Positions 1 through 7,994 of a stretch of 64,000 nt of DNA are shown here, one piece after another. Below the pieces are notes generated by a model. The model was not told the DNA's origin and did not search any database. It saw only the letters and a list, made by a program, of their open reading frames with translations. This DNA comes from Micromonospora aurantiaca ATCC 27029 (GTDB lineage Bacteria; Actinomycetota; Actinomycetes; Mycobacteriales; Micromonosporaceae). The DNA lies in the NCBI RefSeq assembly GCF_000145235.1, contig NC_014391.1, positions 6,930,501-6,994,500 on the forward strand. The letters are read 5' to 3'. Numbering within the stretch: the stretch's first letter is position 1; the number at the start of each line of letters is the position of its first letter. The position numbers were made by a program, and so were the translations under genes.

Positions 1-457
1 CGGCAAGCCGTACAAGGCAGTGGTGCACAAGAAGGGCTGCCGGGAGATGGAGGGCTGGGAGGCGCTCGACTACTCCCGCCAGCGCTACGGCCTGCCGAAC
101 AGCGACTACGACCGGCAGCAGAACCAGCAGCAGCTGATCAAGGCGATGGCCAAGAAGGCCACCGAGGGCGGCATGCTCACCAACCCGATCAAGCTGAACT
201 CGCTGATGAAGGCGGCCGGCAAGGCGTTCGTCCTGGACACCGGCGGCGTGCCGATCGCCGACTTCATCTTCACGCTCAAGAACCTCAACGGAAACGACCT
301 GGTCACCCTGCGGACCAACGGCGGCACCTTCGCCGGCAACGGCAACGGCCGGGAGACGTTCAACGAGGCGACGATGGACATGTTCCAGGCGGTCAAGAAC
401 GACAAGCTGGCCGACTTCGTGGTGAACAACCCGGACGTCCTCTCCACCCGTAAATGA
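1..457 (+). CDS. LytR-CpsA-Psr (LCP) family protein, C-terminal part (5' end outside window)
   Basis: The reading frame is open from base 2, so the start lies to the left. The visible 151 residues are the end of an LCP domain: the segment LDYSRQRYGLPNSDYDRQQ followed by NQQQLIKA is the family signature, with conserved Arg and Asp residues that contact the polyprenyl-phosphate substrate. LCP enzymes sit on the outer membrane face and transfer lipid-linked glycopolymers (teichoic-acid-like, arabinogalactan or capsule) to peptidoglycan. The same signature recurs in the next gene, so this is a tandem pair of paralogues. The tail ends with a polar, Lys-rich segment and no extra domain. Family assignment is firm; the exact polymer cannot be told. 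Confidence 0.9.
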   Translation, partial: GKPYKAVVHKKGCREMEGWEALDYSRQRYGLPNSDYDRQQNQQQLIKAMAKKATEGGMLTNPIKLNSLMKAAGKAFVLDTGGVPIADFIFTLKNLNGNDLVTLRTNGGTFAGNGNGRETFNEATMDMFQAVKNDKLADFVVNNPDVLSTRK

Positions 458-524
458 CCCGCTGACCTGCGCGAAAGCGATACCGGTCGGCCGATCCCCC
501 CGTAGCCTGACGTGAGCGGGTCTC

Positions 525-1572
525 ATGTCGCGGCTACGGGGGGATCGTCACGTCCAGGCCAGCACGGAACCGACGCGGGCGGGGTGGACCCGCCCGCTGG
601 GCCCGGTTCCTGCTCGGCACCGGGCTCGTCCTGGTCCTGCTCGCCACGCTCGGCGTCGCCGGACTGCACTGGCTCACCTCGCGCTACGACCGCACCGTGG
701 CCAAGGAGCAACTGCTCGACCCGGCCGCCCGCAACAAGCGGACAGACCTGGACGGCGCGCTCAACTACCTGCTGATCGGCTCCGACCACCGGCCCGGCGC
801 GAACCCGGAGGACCAGCGCTCCGACAGCATCCTGATCGTGCACGTACCGGCCGGGATGCGGCAGGCGTACCTGATCTCGGTGCCGCGCGACCTGCTGGTG
901 GCGCTCCCCGCGGCACCAGGCTTCCCCGGCGGCCAGGACAAGGTCAACGCCGCGTACGAGCACGGCGGCGGCGGTGAGGGCGGCGCGCGGCTGCTCAGCA
1001 CCACCCTGAGCCGGCTCACCGGGATCCGCTTCGACGGCGCCGCACTCGTCGACTTCTCCGGCTTCAAGCAGGTGATCGACCAGCTCGGCGGCATCCGGAT
1101 GTGCGTGGACACGCCGGTGCGCTCGATCCACACCCGGCACCAGTTCGACGCCGGCTGCCAGCAGATGGACGGCGCGCGGACGCTCGACTACGTGCGGCAG
1201 CGCTACGACCTGCCCGGCGGCGACTACGACCGGCAGCGGCACCAGCAGCAGATGCTGCGGGCAGTGCTCGACCGGGCGGGCGAGACGCGGCTGCGCAGCG
1301 ACCCGGTCAAGCTGGACCGCGTGCTGCGGGCGGCAGGCGGGACGCTGACCGTGGACACCAACGGCGTACCCCTGGACGAGCTGTTGTTCGCGCTGCGCGG
1401 CCTGCCCGCGGACGCCCTGCGCGGGGTCCAGGTGCCCTCCTACCCGCAGACCATCGACGGCGTCTCGTACGTGGTGCTGGACAACGGCGGCGGCGGGCTG
1501 TTCACCGCGCTGCGCGACACGCGCGTACCGGAATGGGCCGGCGCCAACCCGCGCTGGGTCAACCGGCTGTGA
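525..1572 (+). CDS. LCP family cell-wall glycopolymer ligase, with apparent N-terminal frameshift
   Basis: The catalytic LCP domain is complete: a SDHRPG stretch, a downstream R-SDSI motif, VPRD, KVNAAYEHGG, and LDYVRQRYDLPGGDYDRQ near the end. A basic stretch (RNRRGRGGPARW) and a hydrophobic helix (FLLGTGLVLVLLATLGVAGL) are encoded in the same frame from about base 541, but no ATG, GTG or TTG opens this frame before GTG 697, which would remove the membrane anchor. ATG 525 is one frame off; removing one G from the G6 run at 538-543 joins it exactly to the anchor frame. I therefore take 525 as the intended start and suspect a one-base indel (sequencing error or real). Role: attachment of wall polymers outside the membrane. 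It follows the partial LCP gene by about 70 bp. Confidence 0.8.
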
Positions 1573-1600
1573 GCGCCGTGGGCGACTAGGCTTGGTTACC

Positions 1601-1936
1601 GTGTTCGGAGCCTCACTACCCAGCGTGCCCGCGTCGGCCGTGCCCGACGACGTCTACCTGCTCGACGTCCGCGAGGACGACGAGTGGGCCGCCGGCCACG
1701 CGCCGGCCGCCCACCACCTGCCGATGACCGAGCTGCCCGCCCGGATCGCCGAGATCCCGCAGGACCGCGACGTGGCGGTGATCTGCCGCTCGGGCGGCCG
1801 GTCCGCCCAGGTGGTCGGCTACCTCATGCGCAACGGCTGGGACCAGGTGCGCAACGTCGACGGCGGGATGGGCGACTGGGCCGCCGCCGGCCGTCCGGTG
1901 GTCACCGACGACGGGCAGCCGGGCCGGGTCGCCTGA
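1601..1936 (+). CDS. rhodanese-like domain protein
   Basis: Single-domain rhodanese of about 111 residues, the usual length for a stand-alone member. The opening LLDVREDDEWAAGHAPAAHH matches the conserved D-R-E---Y/W--GH pattern, and the active-site loop ICRSGGRSA contains the persulfide-forming Cys followed by the anion-binding Arg. The C-terminal VDGGMGDWAAAGRPV is also typical. Such proteins carry sulfane sulfur between donors and acceptors in the cytoplasm; the partner cannot be predicted here. GTG 1601 is chosen; an in-frame TTG at 1592 would add three residues. It lies 28 bp after the LCP gene and 15 bp before the phosphodiesterase gene, so it may be cotranscribed. Confidence 0.9.
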   Translation: MFGASLPSVPASAVPDDVYLLDVREDDEWAAGHAPAAHHLPMTELPARIAEIPQDRDVAVICRSGGRSAQVVGYLMRNGWDQVRNVDGGMGDWAAAGRPVVTDDGQPGRVA

Positions 1937-1951
1937 GTCGGTGACGCGGCC

Positions 1952-2743
1952 ATGACCGTCCCCCTGGTCTTCGCCCATCGCGGCGCCTCGTACGACCTGC
2001 CGGAACACACGCTCGCCGCCTACCTGCGCGCTCTCGACGAGGGCGCGGACGGGCTGGAGTGCGACGTCCGGCTGACCCGTGACGGGCATCTGGTCTGCGT
2101 GCACGACCGCCGGCTCGACCGCACCAGCAACGGCCGCGGGCTGGTCAGCGCGCGGACGCTCGCCGAACTGGAGGCGCTGGACTTCGGCTCCTGGCACCGG
2201 GCCGCGACGCTCGCCGAGGACGACGCGCCGCTGGACGAGTCGCACACCCGGCTGCTCACGCTGGAGCGGCTGCTCGACGCGGTGCTGGCCGCCGGGCGGC
2301 CGGTCCGGCTGCTGATCGAGACCAAGCATCCGTCCCGCTACCGGGGCGAGGTCGAGCGCCGCCTGGTCGAGATGCTGCGCCGGTACGGGCTGGCCGAGCC
2401 CCGCCCGGACCATCCCGTCCAGGTGACGGTGATGTCGTTCTCGCCGCTCGCCGTACGCCGGGTCCGGGAACTCGCCCCGGCGCTGCCCACCGTGCTGCTG
2501 CTGGAGATGCTGCCGCGCCTGCTGCCGCTGGGCCGGCTGCCGTTCGGCAGCCGGATCGCCGGCCCGGGTGTGGACCTCGTCCGGGCCCGCCCGCGGCTGG
2601 TGCCCGCGCTGCGCGCCGCCGGCAACTCGGTGTACGTCTGGACCGTCAACGAGCCGGAGGACCTGGAACTCGTGCTCGAAGCCGGCGTGGACGGGGTGAT
2701 CACGGACCGGCCGGCCCACGCGCTGGCCCGGTTGGGCCGGTGA
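1952..2743 (+). CDS. glycerophosphodiester phosphodiesterase
   Basis: A 263-residue GDPD TIM-barrel enzyme. The N terminus holds the family signature: FAHRGASYDLPEHT (catalytic His-Arg-Gly and metal-binding Glu), ECDVRLTRDGHLVCVHD (Glu-x-Asp and the second catalytic His) and LDRTSNGRG. A later LIETKH supplies another metal ligand, and the end VYVWTVNEPEDLELVLEAGVDGVITDRP is the characteristic last barrel strand. The enzyme hydrolyses glycerophosphodiesters to glycerol 3-phosphate and an alcohol. No signal peptide is seen, so it is cytoplasmic, as in UgpQ-like members. ATG start lies 15 bp after the rhodanese stop. Confidence 0.92.
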   Translation: MTVPLVFAHRGASYDLPEHTLAAYLRALDEGADGLECDVRLTRDGHLVCVHDRRLDRTSNGRGLVSARTLAELEALDFGSWHRAATLAEDDAPLDESHTRLLTLERLLDAVLAAGRPVRLLIETKHPSRYRGEVERRLVEMLRRYGLAEPRPDHPVQVTVMSFSPLAVRRVRELAPALPTVLLLEMLPRLLPLGRLPFGSRIAGPGVDLVRARPRLVPALRAAGNSVYVWTVNEPEDLELVLEAGVDGVITDRPAHALARLGR

Positions 2744-2819
2744 GTCCTGTCGATCGGTACCGGGGACGGTCGACCGGCCGGGGGTGTCACGGACGCGGGC
2801 GGCGCGGCACACTCGGGAC

Positions 2820-4274
2820 ATGCCGGAGCGAACCGACTACCCCGCCTTCATCGCCGGCCACACCGCAGTGATCAACATGATCAACTCGGGCGAGTCAGGT
2901 CTCGCCGTGCTCACCCGCCTGCTCCGCGAGGTCGAACCGGCGGTCGGCGCCGCCGGTCTGGTCTTCGTGGAGTTCACCCCGGCCGGGGGACGGGTGATCG
3001 CGGCGACCGGCAGCGCCGAGTTCGTCCTCGGCCGCCCGCTGCCCGCCACCGACCCCGCCACCGTCTGCCTGCTCGCCGGCCCGCCGGTGCGGGAGGTCCG
3101 GGTCGACGCGATCCCGGGCGCGCTCGCCGTCGAGGTCGCCGGCCGGGGCCTCTGCCGGATGATCGTGGCACGTGCCGAGGTCGGCGGGCTGACAGTCGGC
3201 AGCCTGCACGCGCTCTACCCGCTGGGCGAGCCGCTGCAACCCTCGCAACGTGCCGTCATCGGCTACATCGCCGCGTGCATCGCCCACATGTACGGCGACC
3301 AGACCGGCCTGCCCGTACACGGGGACGGCCCGGTCGTGGCGGCGCTCGCCGACGGCCTCGCGGTGGTGGACCGGGACGGACGTGTCCGGCTCTGGAACCC
3401 GGCCGCGGTCGAGGTGACGGGCCGGCCGGCGGACGAGGCGTTGAGCCGGCCGCTGCCGTTCCCGCTGCCGCCGCCCGGCCAGGTGCTCGACCACCGGCTG
3501 CCGGACGGCCGCTGGCTGCGGATCACCTCCGGCGAACTGCCCGGCCCGAACGCGCTGCGCGTGGTCAGCTTCCGCGACACCACCGACCAGCAGCGGCGCG
3601 ACCACGACCGGGACCTGTTCGTCGCGGTGACCAGCCACGAGCTGCGGACGCCGGTCACCGTCATCAAGGGGTACGCGGACACGCTCACCGACCACTGGGA
3701 CTCGCTGAGCGACGGCGACCGCAGGCAGGCCGCCCGGATCATCGGCCAGCGCGCCAACGAACTGGCCCGCCTGGTCGACCGGCTGCTGACCGCCGCCACC
3801 GAGAACCGTCCCGGTGGCGAACCGGCCGCGCCGTTCGACCTGGTCGACGCGTTGCGCGCGGCGGTGGTGGACCTGCCGGCGGACGTCCGGCACCGGGTCG
3901 TGCTCGACCTGCCCGGCGACCTGCCCAAGGCGCTCGGCGACCGGCACAGCCTCGCCACTGTGCTCACCGAACTGGGCACCAACGCCGGGAAGTACTCGCT
4001 GCCGGACACGCCGATCGAGATCACCGCGGAGGCGAACGAGCGGACCGTCTCGTTCCGGGTGGCCGACCGGGGCATCGGCATCCGGCCGGAACACGTGGAG
4101 CGGGCCTTCGACCGGTTCTGGCAGGGGGAGTCGGGCGACCGCCGCCGGTATCCCGGCGCCGGGCTCGGTCTCTATCTCGTCCGCCAGATCGTTGAACAGC
4201 AGAATGGATGGGTATCCCTCCGGCCCAGAGCCGGTGGCGGTACGGTCGCAGAGGTGCGGCTGCCCCGGGGTTGA
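2820..4274 (+). CDS. sensor histidine kinase with GAF-like and PAS domains
   Basis: A 484-residue soluble kinase without membrane helices. Residues about 10-160 form a GAF-like region, 165-255 a PAS domain (ADGLAVVDRDGRVRLWNPAAVEVTG), 262-330 the HisKA dimerisation helix with phospho-acceptor His273 in the SHELRTP motif, and 370-484 the ATPase domain with N box (ELGTNAGK, Asn388), G1 box (DRGIG, 416-420) and G2 box (GAGLGL). All catalytic motifs are intact. Upstream in-frame codons exist, but ATG 2820 gives the natural N terminus. No response regulator is adjacent; the neighbour downstream is a small anti-sigma-type ATPase 31 bp away, so the pair may form a cytoplasmic signalling unit. The signal is unknown. 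Confidence 0.9.
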   Translation: MPERTDYPAFIAGHTAVINMINSGESGLAVLTRLLREVEPAVGAAGLVFVEFTPAGGRVIAATGSAEFVLGRPLPATDPATVCLLAGPPVREVRVDAIPGALAVEVAGRGLCRMIVARAEVGGLTVGSLHALYPLGEPLQPSQRAVIGYIAACIAHMYGDQTGLPVHGDGPVVAALADGLAVVDRDGRVRLWNPAAVEVTGRPADEALSRPLPFPLPPPGQVLDHRLPDGRWLRITSGELPGPNALRVVSFRDTTDQQRRDHDRDLFVAVTSHELRTPVTVIKGYADTLTDHWDSLSDGDRRQAARIIGQRANELARLVDRLLTAATENRPGGEPAAPFDLVDALRAAVVDLPADVRHRVVLDLPGDLPKALGDRHSLATVLTELGTNAGKYSLPDTPIEITAEANERTVSFRVADRGIGIRPEHVERAFDRFWQGESGDRRRYPGAGLGLYLVRQIVEQQNGWVSLRPRAGGGTVAEVRLPRG

Positions 4275-4305
4275 CCGGGGCGCTCACGGGCGGGGAAGGA
4301 ACGAC

Positions 4306-4755
4306 GTGTCGACTGGTCCGGCCGAACGGTCGTGGTGCGTGGTGGTGCCCCACGACCCCACCGGCGCGCGCCTGGCCCGGCACCGGCTCGCCGACGAGCT
4401 GACCGGTGTCGTACCCCCGGTCCTGGTGGCCGACCTGGTCGCGGTCCTCGCCGAACTGGTCGGCAACGCGGTCCGGCACGCCGACGCGCTGCCCGGCGGC
4501 GTCGTGCGGGTCGCCTGGCGGCTGCGCCCGACCGAGCAGGGGCCGAGCGTCGAACTCCGGGTCACCGACGGCGGATCAGGCGCCGGCCCGTGCATGCGTA
4601 CCGCCTCGCCGGACGCGGCGGACGGGCGAGGGCTGCACATCGTCGCCGGGCTCGCCAGCGGCTGGGGCGTGGAGCGCGACGGCCTGGGCCAGAGCGTGTG
4701 GGCGCGGTTCGACCCGGTCCCGGCGCAGCGGACCGACCTGGTCGCGGCCGGCTGA
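4306..4755 (+). CDS. anti-sigma-factor-type ATP-binding protein (HATPase_c, RsbW-like)
   Basis: 149 residues forming one GHKL ATPase domain. The N box is ELVGNAVRHAD, the G1 box VTDGGSG and the G2 region GRGLHIVAGL. There is no phospho-acceptor domain, as in RsbW/SpoIIAB-like serine kinases and the many stand-alone regulatory ATPases of Streptomyces-type bacteria that act through STAS antagonists and sigma factors. GTG 4306 is preceded by GGGGAAGGA at about 4291-4299, a good ribosome binding site. It probably shares a transcript with the upstream histidine kinase. Neither a STAS antagonist nor a sigma factor gene lies nearby, so the partner is unknown. Confidence 0.82.
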   Translation: MSTGPAERSWCVVVPHDPTGARLARHRLADELTGVVPPVLVADLVAVLAELVGNAVRHADALPGGVVRVAWRLRPTEQGPSVELRVTDGGSGAGPCMRTASPDAADGRGLHIVAGLASGWGVERDGLGQSVWARFDPVPAQRTDLVAAG

Positions 4756-4815
4756 CCGACGCGGCGGGCGGGTCCGGCCCCCACCCCCGAGACCCGGCCT
4801 CTAGGCTGTCTCGCC

Positions 4816-4845
4816 ATGAGCGAGCGGAGCGGAGCGGGCGCATGA
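4816..4845 (+). other. nine-codon upstream ORF overlapping the DUF5926 start (ATGA)
   Basis: ATG 4816 opens a short frame encoding MSERSGAGA, whose TGA stop overlaps the ATG of the next gene in an ATGA junction. The sequence is made of GAGCGGAGCG units. The arrangement would allow translational coupling, or it may simply be a repeated sequence that happens to contain ATG. No independent evidence of translation. Confidence 0.4.
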
Positions 4846-5726
4846 GCAAGCGTCGGAAGAACCAGCGGGCCGGCGAGGCCACCCCGAAGCGGGAGAAGGT
4901 GCGCGACGTCTTCGTGCCCCGGCCGTTCGAGGGCCTGACGGACGAGCCGGAGTGGATCGCCCTGCGCGAGCTGGTCCCGGCCGCGTCCGCGCCGCTGCGG
5001 CTGACCCCGGAACTGATCGAGGAGTACGGCGACCGGCCGGTCACGCTGGCCACCGTACTGCCGATGGCCGCCCCGGCGATGACCAAGCCCGACGGGCGGG
5101 TCTTCATCGGCCTGCAACGGCACCAGCAGTCCGGCGACGTCTCCCGTGACCTGGCCGACGCGCTGATCTCCGCGCTGCGCACCGAGCCGGGCGGCCAGGT
5201 GAGCGTGCCGCCGCTGCCCGGGCCGGGCCCCCGCCTCCAGGACATCCTGGTGGACGGCCCGCTGGAGATCACCATGCACGACGGGTTCGACTTCTGGCTC
5301 GACCCGGGCGCCGCCGACGACCCGAACGTCCAGGCGTCCCTGGAGCGGGCCAACTCGGCGATCTACCCGACCGTCAAGCTGGCCGCCGCGCCGGCCGCGT
5401 ACTGGTGTCAGGTGCCGGAGAAGGCCCACGTGCGCCTGGTCCTGCCGGAGGACGAGGACGCCGCGCTGGACGCGCTGTCCCGGCTCGCCGCGGCGGGCGC
5501 GCTGACGCTCGGCGACGACACGAAGTTCGCGGGCATGTTCCGGGCGCACGGGCGCCTCGCGCCGGTCTGGGACCTGCCGGAGGACACCCCGGCCGCCGAG
5601 TGGGAGGCGCCGGTGGCGGAGTTCGCCAAGCGCTACGCCGAGGCGGTCGCGGAGCGGGAGCCGCTCGACGCGGCCAGCCGCCGGGCCCGCCAGGGCCTGC
5701 TCGGCCGGCAGCTGACGCTGCGCTGA
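4842..5726 (+). CDS. DUF5926 family protein
   Basis: 294 residues, matching from memory the actinobacterial DUF5926 family, which has no assigned function. The N terminus is a short basic segment (MSKRRKNQRAG, TPKREKVRD), followed by a soluble mixed alpha/beta region without membrane helices or recognisable catalytic motifs. The C terminus is rich in charged helices (VAEFAKRYAEAVAEREPLDAASRRARQG). ATG 4842 overlaps the stop of a tiny upstream frame. It is convergent with arcA, leaving only 10 bp between stops. Family naming is from sequence resemblance; function is not inferred. Confidence 0.75.
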   Translation: MSKRRKNQRAGEATPKREKVRDVFVPRPFEGLTDEPEWIALRELVPAASAPLRLTPELIEEYGDRPVTLATVLPMAAPAMTKPDGRVFIGLQRHQQSGDVSRDLADALISALRTEPGGQVSVPPLPGPGPRLQDILVDGPLEITMHDGFDFWLDPGAADDPNVQASLERANSAIYPTVKLAAAPAAYWCQVPEKAHVRLVLPEDEDAALDALSRLAAAGALTLGDDTKFAGMFRAHGRLAPVWDLPEDTPAAEWEAPVAEFAKRYAEAVAEREPLDAASRRARQGLLGRQLTLR

Positions 5727-5736
5727 CGTCTCCAGG

Positions 5737-6951
5737 TCAGGCGGCCCCGCCCTTCTCCCGCACCAGCGGGCAGGACATGCAGCGCGGGCCGCCCCGCCCG
5801 GAGCCCAGCTCCGACCCGGCGATGGCGATCACCTCGATGCCGGCCCGTTCCAGTTGCGCGTTGGTCTCCACGTTGCGCTCGTAGCCGACGCACAGCCGGG
5901 GCGCGATCGCGAGCGTGTTGTTGCCGTCGTCCCACTGCTCGCGTTCGGCGGTGACCGGGTCGAGGCCGGTGTCGATCACCCGGAGCTGGTCGAGGTCCAT
6001 CGCGTCGGCGGCGGCCCGCAGGAACGGCGCCGGCCCGTCGACCCGCAGGTCGTCGCCGTCCGCGCCGGCGATGACCGTGTACGCGGACATCTGGTCGGCG
6101 ACGTTCGCGTACATCAGCACGGCGTCGACGTCGACCATGGTGCAGATCGTGTCCAGGTGCATGGTGGCGCGTTCCTGCGCGATCGGCACCACCAGGATGG
6201 TGTGCGCCAGCCCGGCCGCGAACACCTGCCGGGCCAGCCGTTCCGCGCCGGCCGGGGTGGTGCGTTCGCCGACGCCGACGGCGAGCACGCCCGGCGCGAG
6301 CAGCAGCACGTCGCCGCCCTCCAGGTGCTCCAGCCGGGGGTGGTAGACGAACTCGGTGCCGACGAAGCGCGGGTGGTAGCGGTAGATCGCGTCGGTGAGC
6401 GTGGTCTCCCGCCGCCGGGCCGGCATGGCCAGGCTGGTCACACCGACCCGGTCGCCGATCCAGACCGACGAGTCGCGGGTGAACAGCAGGTTGGGCAGCG
6501 GATCGATGACGAAGTCGTGCCGGTCCATGAGCGTCCAGACCAGACCGCCGGGGCGGTCGGCGCCGATCCGCAGTTCCTCGTGGGCGAGCCCGGCGGTGAG
6601 GACGTCGGCCAGTCCGGCCGGGTCGAGGTACGCCAGATGGTCGGCGACCCGGCGTCGCAGCGTGTGGCCGAGCCGGCGGGACCGCAGCACCCGGTCGGTC
6701 AGCTCGGCCCGGGCGTCCGCCACGGCGAGCGTCTCGACCAGCAGGTCGGCCAGGTAGAGCACCTCGACCCCGCGGGACCGCAGCGCCGCCGCGAACGCGT
6801 CGTGCTCCTCCTGCGCGCGTCCCACCCATGGGATAGCGTCGAAGAGGAGACTGTCGTTGTTCCGCGGGGTGAGGCGGGCCAGTTCCGGTCCCGGGCGGTG
6901 CAGCAGCACCGTCCCGAGGCGGGCGACTTCGCTGTCCACATAGTGGGTCAC
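5737..6951 (-). CDS. arcA: arginine deiminase
   Basis: 404 residues, the normal length for arginine deiminase, which hydrolyses L-arginine to citrulline and ammonium. The N terminus (DSEVARLGTVLLHRPGPELARLTP) and the segments FTRDSSVWIGD, LEGGDVLLL (substrate Glu-Gly-Gly-Asp), ATMHLDTICTMVD (catalytic His and Asp) and the terminal GGPRCMSCPL (nucleophile Cys391) are all present. arcB and arcC are not adjacent, so this is an isolated deiminase rather than a full ADI operon. A perfect 13-bp inverted repeat lies about 40 bp upstream of the ATG and may be its operator. Cytoplasmic. Confidence 0.95.
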   Translation of the reverse strand: MTHYVDSEVARLGTVLLHRPGPELARLTPRNNDSLLFDAIPWVGRAQEEHDAFAAALRSRGVEVLYLADLLVETLAVADARAELTDRVLRSRRLGHTLRRRVADHLAYLDPAGLADVLTAGLAHEELRIGADRPGGLVWTLMDRHDFVIDPLPNLLFTRDSSVWIGDRVGVTSLAMPARRRETTLTDAIYRYHPRFVGTEFVYHPRLEHLEGGDVLLLAPGVLAVGVGERTTPAGAERLARQVFAAGLAHTILVVPIAQERATMHLDTICTMVDVDAVLMYANVADQMSAYTVIAGADGDDLRVDGPAPFLRAAADAMDLDQLRVIDTGLDPVTAEREQWDDGNNTLAIAPRLCVGYERNVETNAQLERAGIEVIAIAGSELGSGRGGPRCMSCPLVREKGGAA

Positions 6952-6992
6952 TCCCGCAGCCTAGGGCAGGCTTGCGCACCATCCGGAAAAGA

Positions 6993-7023
6993 AGTGTGGA
7001 TGAATATGGCATTCATCCACACT
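6993..7023. promoter_or_regulatory. 13-bp perfect palindrome between arcA and the 7.1 kb gene (ARG-box-like)
   Basis: Arms AGTGTGGATGAAT (6993-7005) and ATTCATCCACACT (7011-7023) are perfectly complementary around the 5-base centre ATGGC. The inner TGAAT...ATTCA resembles the ARG-box core bound by ArgR/AhrC, though the core spacing is five rather than the usual four bases. It lies in the divergent intergenic region, 42 bp from the arcA start, in AT-richer DNA than the surroundings. An operator for arginine-dependent control is the likely role. Confidence 0.6.
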
Positions 7024-7113
7024 CACTCCGGCGGTCCAACTTGCCGAGCCCCCGGGTGCGCAACGTAGGGTAGTGGAGACATAACTTCGAGAGACCTTTT
7101 GCCGGAGGTCGCG

Positions 7114-7851
7114 ATGACTGTCTTTCCCGCTCGTCGAGCCGTACCGAGCAGGGCACTGCCGCCCCGCACGGTGCCGCACTCCCGGGTCGAGCCCACCTCG
7201 GTGCTCGAGCCGGCCCGACCGACTCCATTGGAGTGGGCCCGGCGTCGCCGGGCGGAGCGGGGGGCCCGCCGGTTGGAAGCGGCAGGGGCCCGCGCCCTGG
7301 GCCAGCTCGACCATCTCGGTCCCGCGTGGCACGTCATCGAGTGGCCCCGGACGGACCCGGCGGACATGCTGCTCGACCGCGGTCGCGACGATCGGGCCGG
7401 GTTCCTGGCCATCGGTCCGAGCGGTCTGTTCGCTGTCACCATCGCCGACCACGGCCGGGCCCGCGTGCTCGTGGCCGGAGACGTGGTCCAGATCAACGGC
7501 AAGCGCCCGCCGTACGTGGCGGAGGCGCGCCGGGACGCCAAGCGGGCCAGCAAGGCCCTCTCCGACGCGGTCGGCCTGCCGATCCCGGTGACCCCGGTGC
7601 TGACGTTCGTCGGCTCCGGGGTGATCAGCGTCTACGGCCTGCCGAAGGACTGCCTCATGGCCACCCACCGCGAGCTGGACCGCCTGCTCGTGGCCGGTGG
7701 GAACCGGATCAGCCCGGCCACCGCCGAGAAGCTCTCCCGCGTCGCGCAGGCGCCGGCGACGTGGTTCAACGGCACGTACCGTCCAACCGCCGACTACCGG
7801 TGGTATGACGAGGGCCGAACGGCCGCTGACAAGCAGGCCGCCCGCCGGTAA
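7114..7851 (+). CDS. NERD-like domain protein with degenerate nuclease motif
   Basis: 245 residues. A Pro/Arg-rich N terminus (1-60) precedes a region resembling nuclease-related (NERD) domains: RRLEAAGARALGQLDHL, then GFLAIGPSGLFAVTIADHGRARVLVAGDVVQINGKRP and a helical stretch with DAKRASKAL. In active NERD domains the strand after GLF carries an E-x-K motif; here it reads VTIAD, so catalysis is doubtful. No membrane helices. ATG 7114 is supported by GGAGG five bases upstream (7104-7108). It is divergent from arcA. NERD kinship is a judgement from pattern and could be wrong; otherwise it is a conserved hypothetical protein. Confidence 0.55.
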   Translation: MTVFPARRAVPSRALPPRTVPHSRVEPTSVLEPARPTPLEWARRRRAERGARRLEAAGARALGQLDHLGPAWHVIEWPRTDPADMLLDRGRDDRAGFLAIGPSGLFAVTIADHGRARVLVAGDVVQINGKRPPYVAEARRDAKRASKALSDAVGLPIPVTPVLTFVGSGVISVYGLPKDCLMATHRELDRLLVAGGNRISPATAEKLSRVAQAPATWFNGTYRPTADYRWYDEGRTAADKQAARR

Positions 7852-7994
7852 CGTCTCCGGCGACGCCACGCGGCCCACGGCACCGCCCCGACTGGTTCCG
7901 TCGGTCCGCGCCGTCGCCGGCCGCCCGGCAGCCGATGCTTCCGCCGCACCGACCGGCTAGCGTGGACAGACCGTCGGTGTACATAGGAGGCGCG

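Noticed and set aside
697..1572. Using GTG 697 as the true start of the second LCP gene
   Set aside because: It would remove the membrane helix needed to place the enzyme outside the membrane; the upstream frame clearly encodes that helix.
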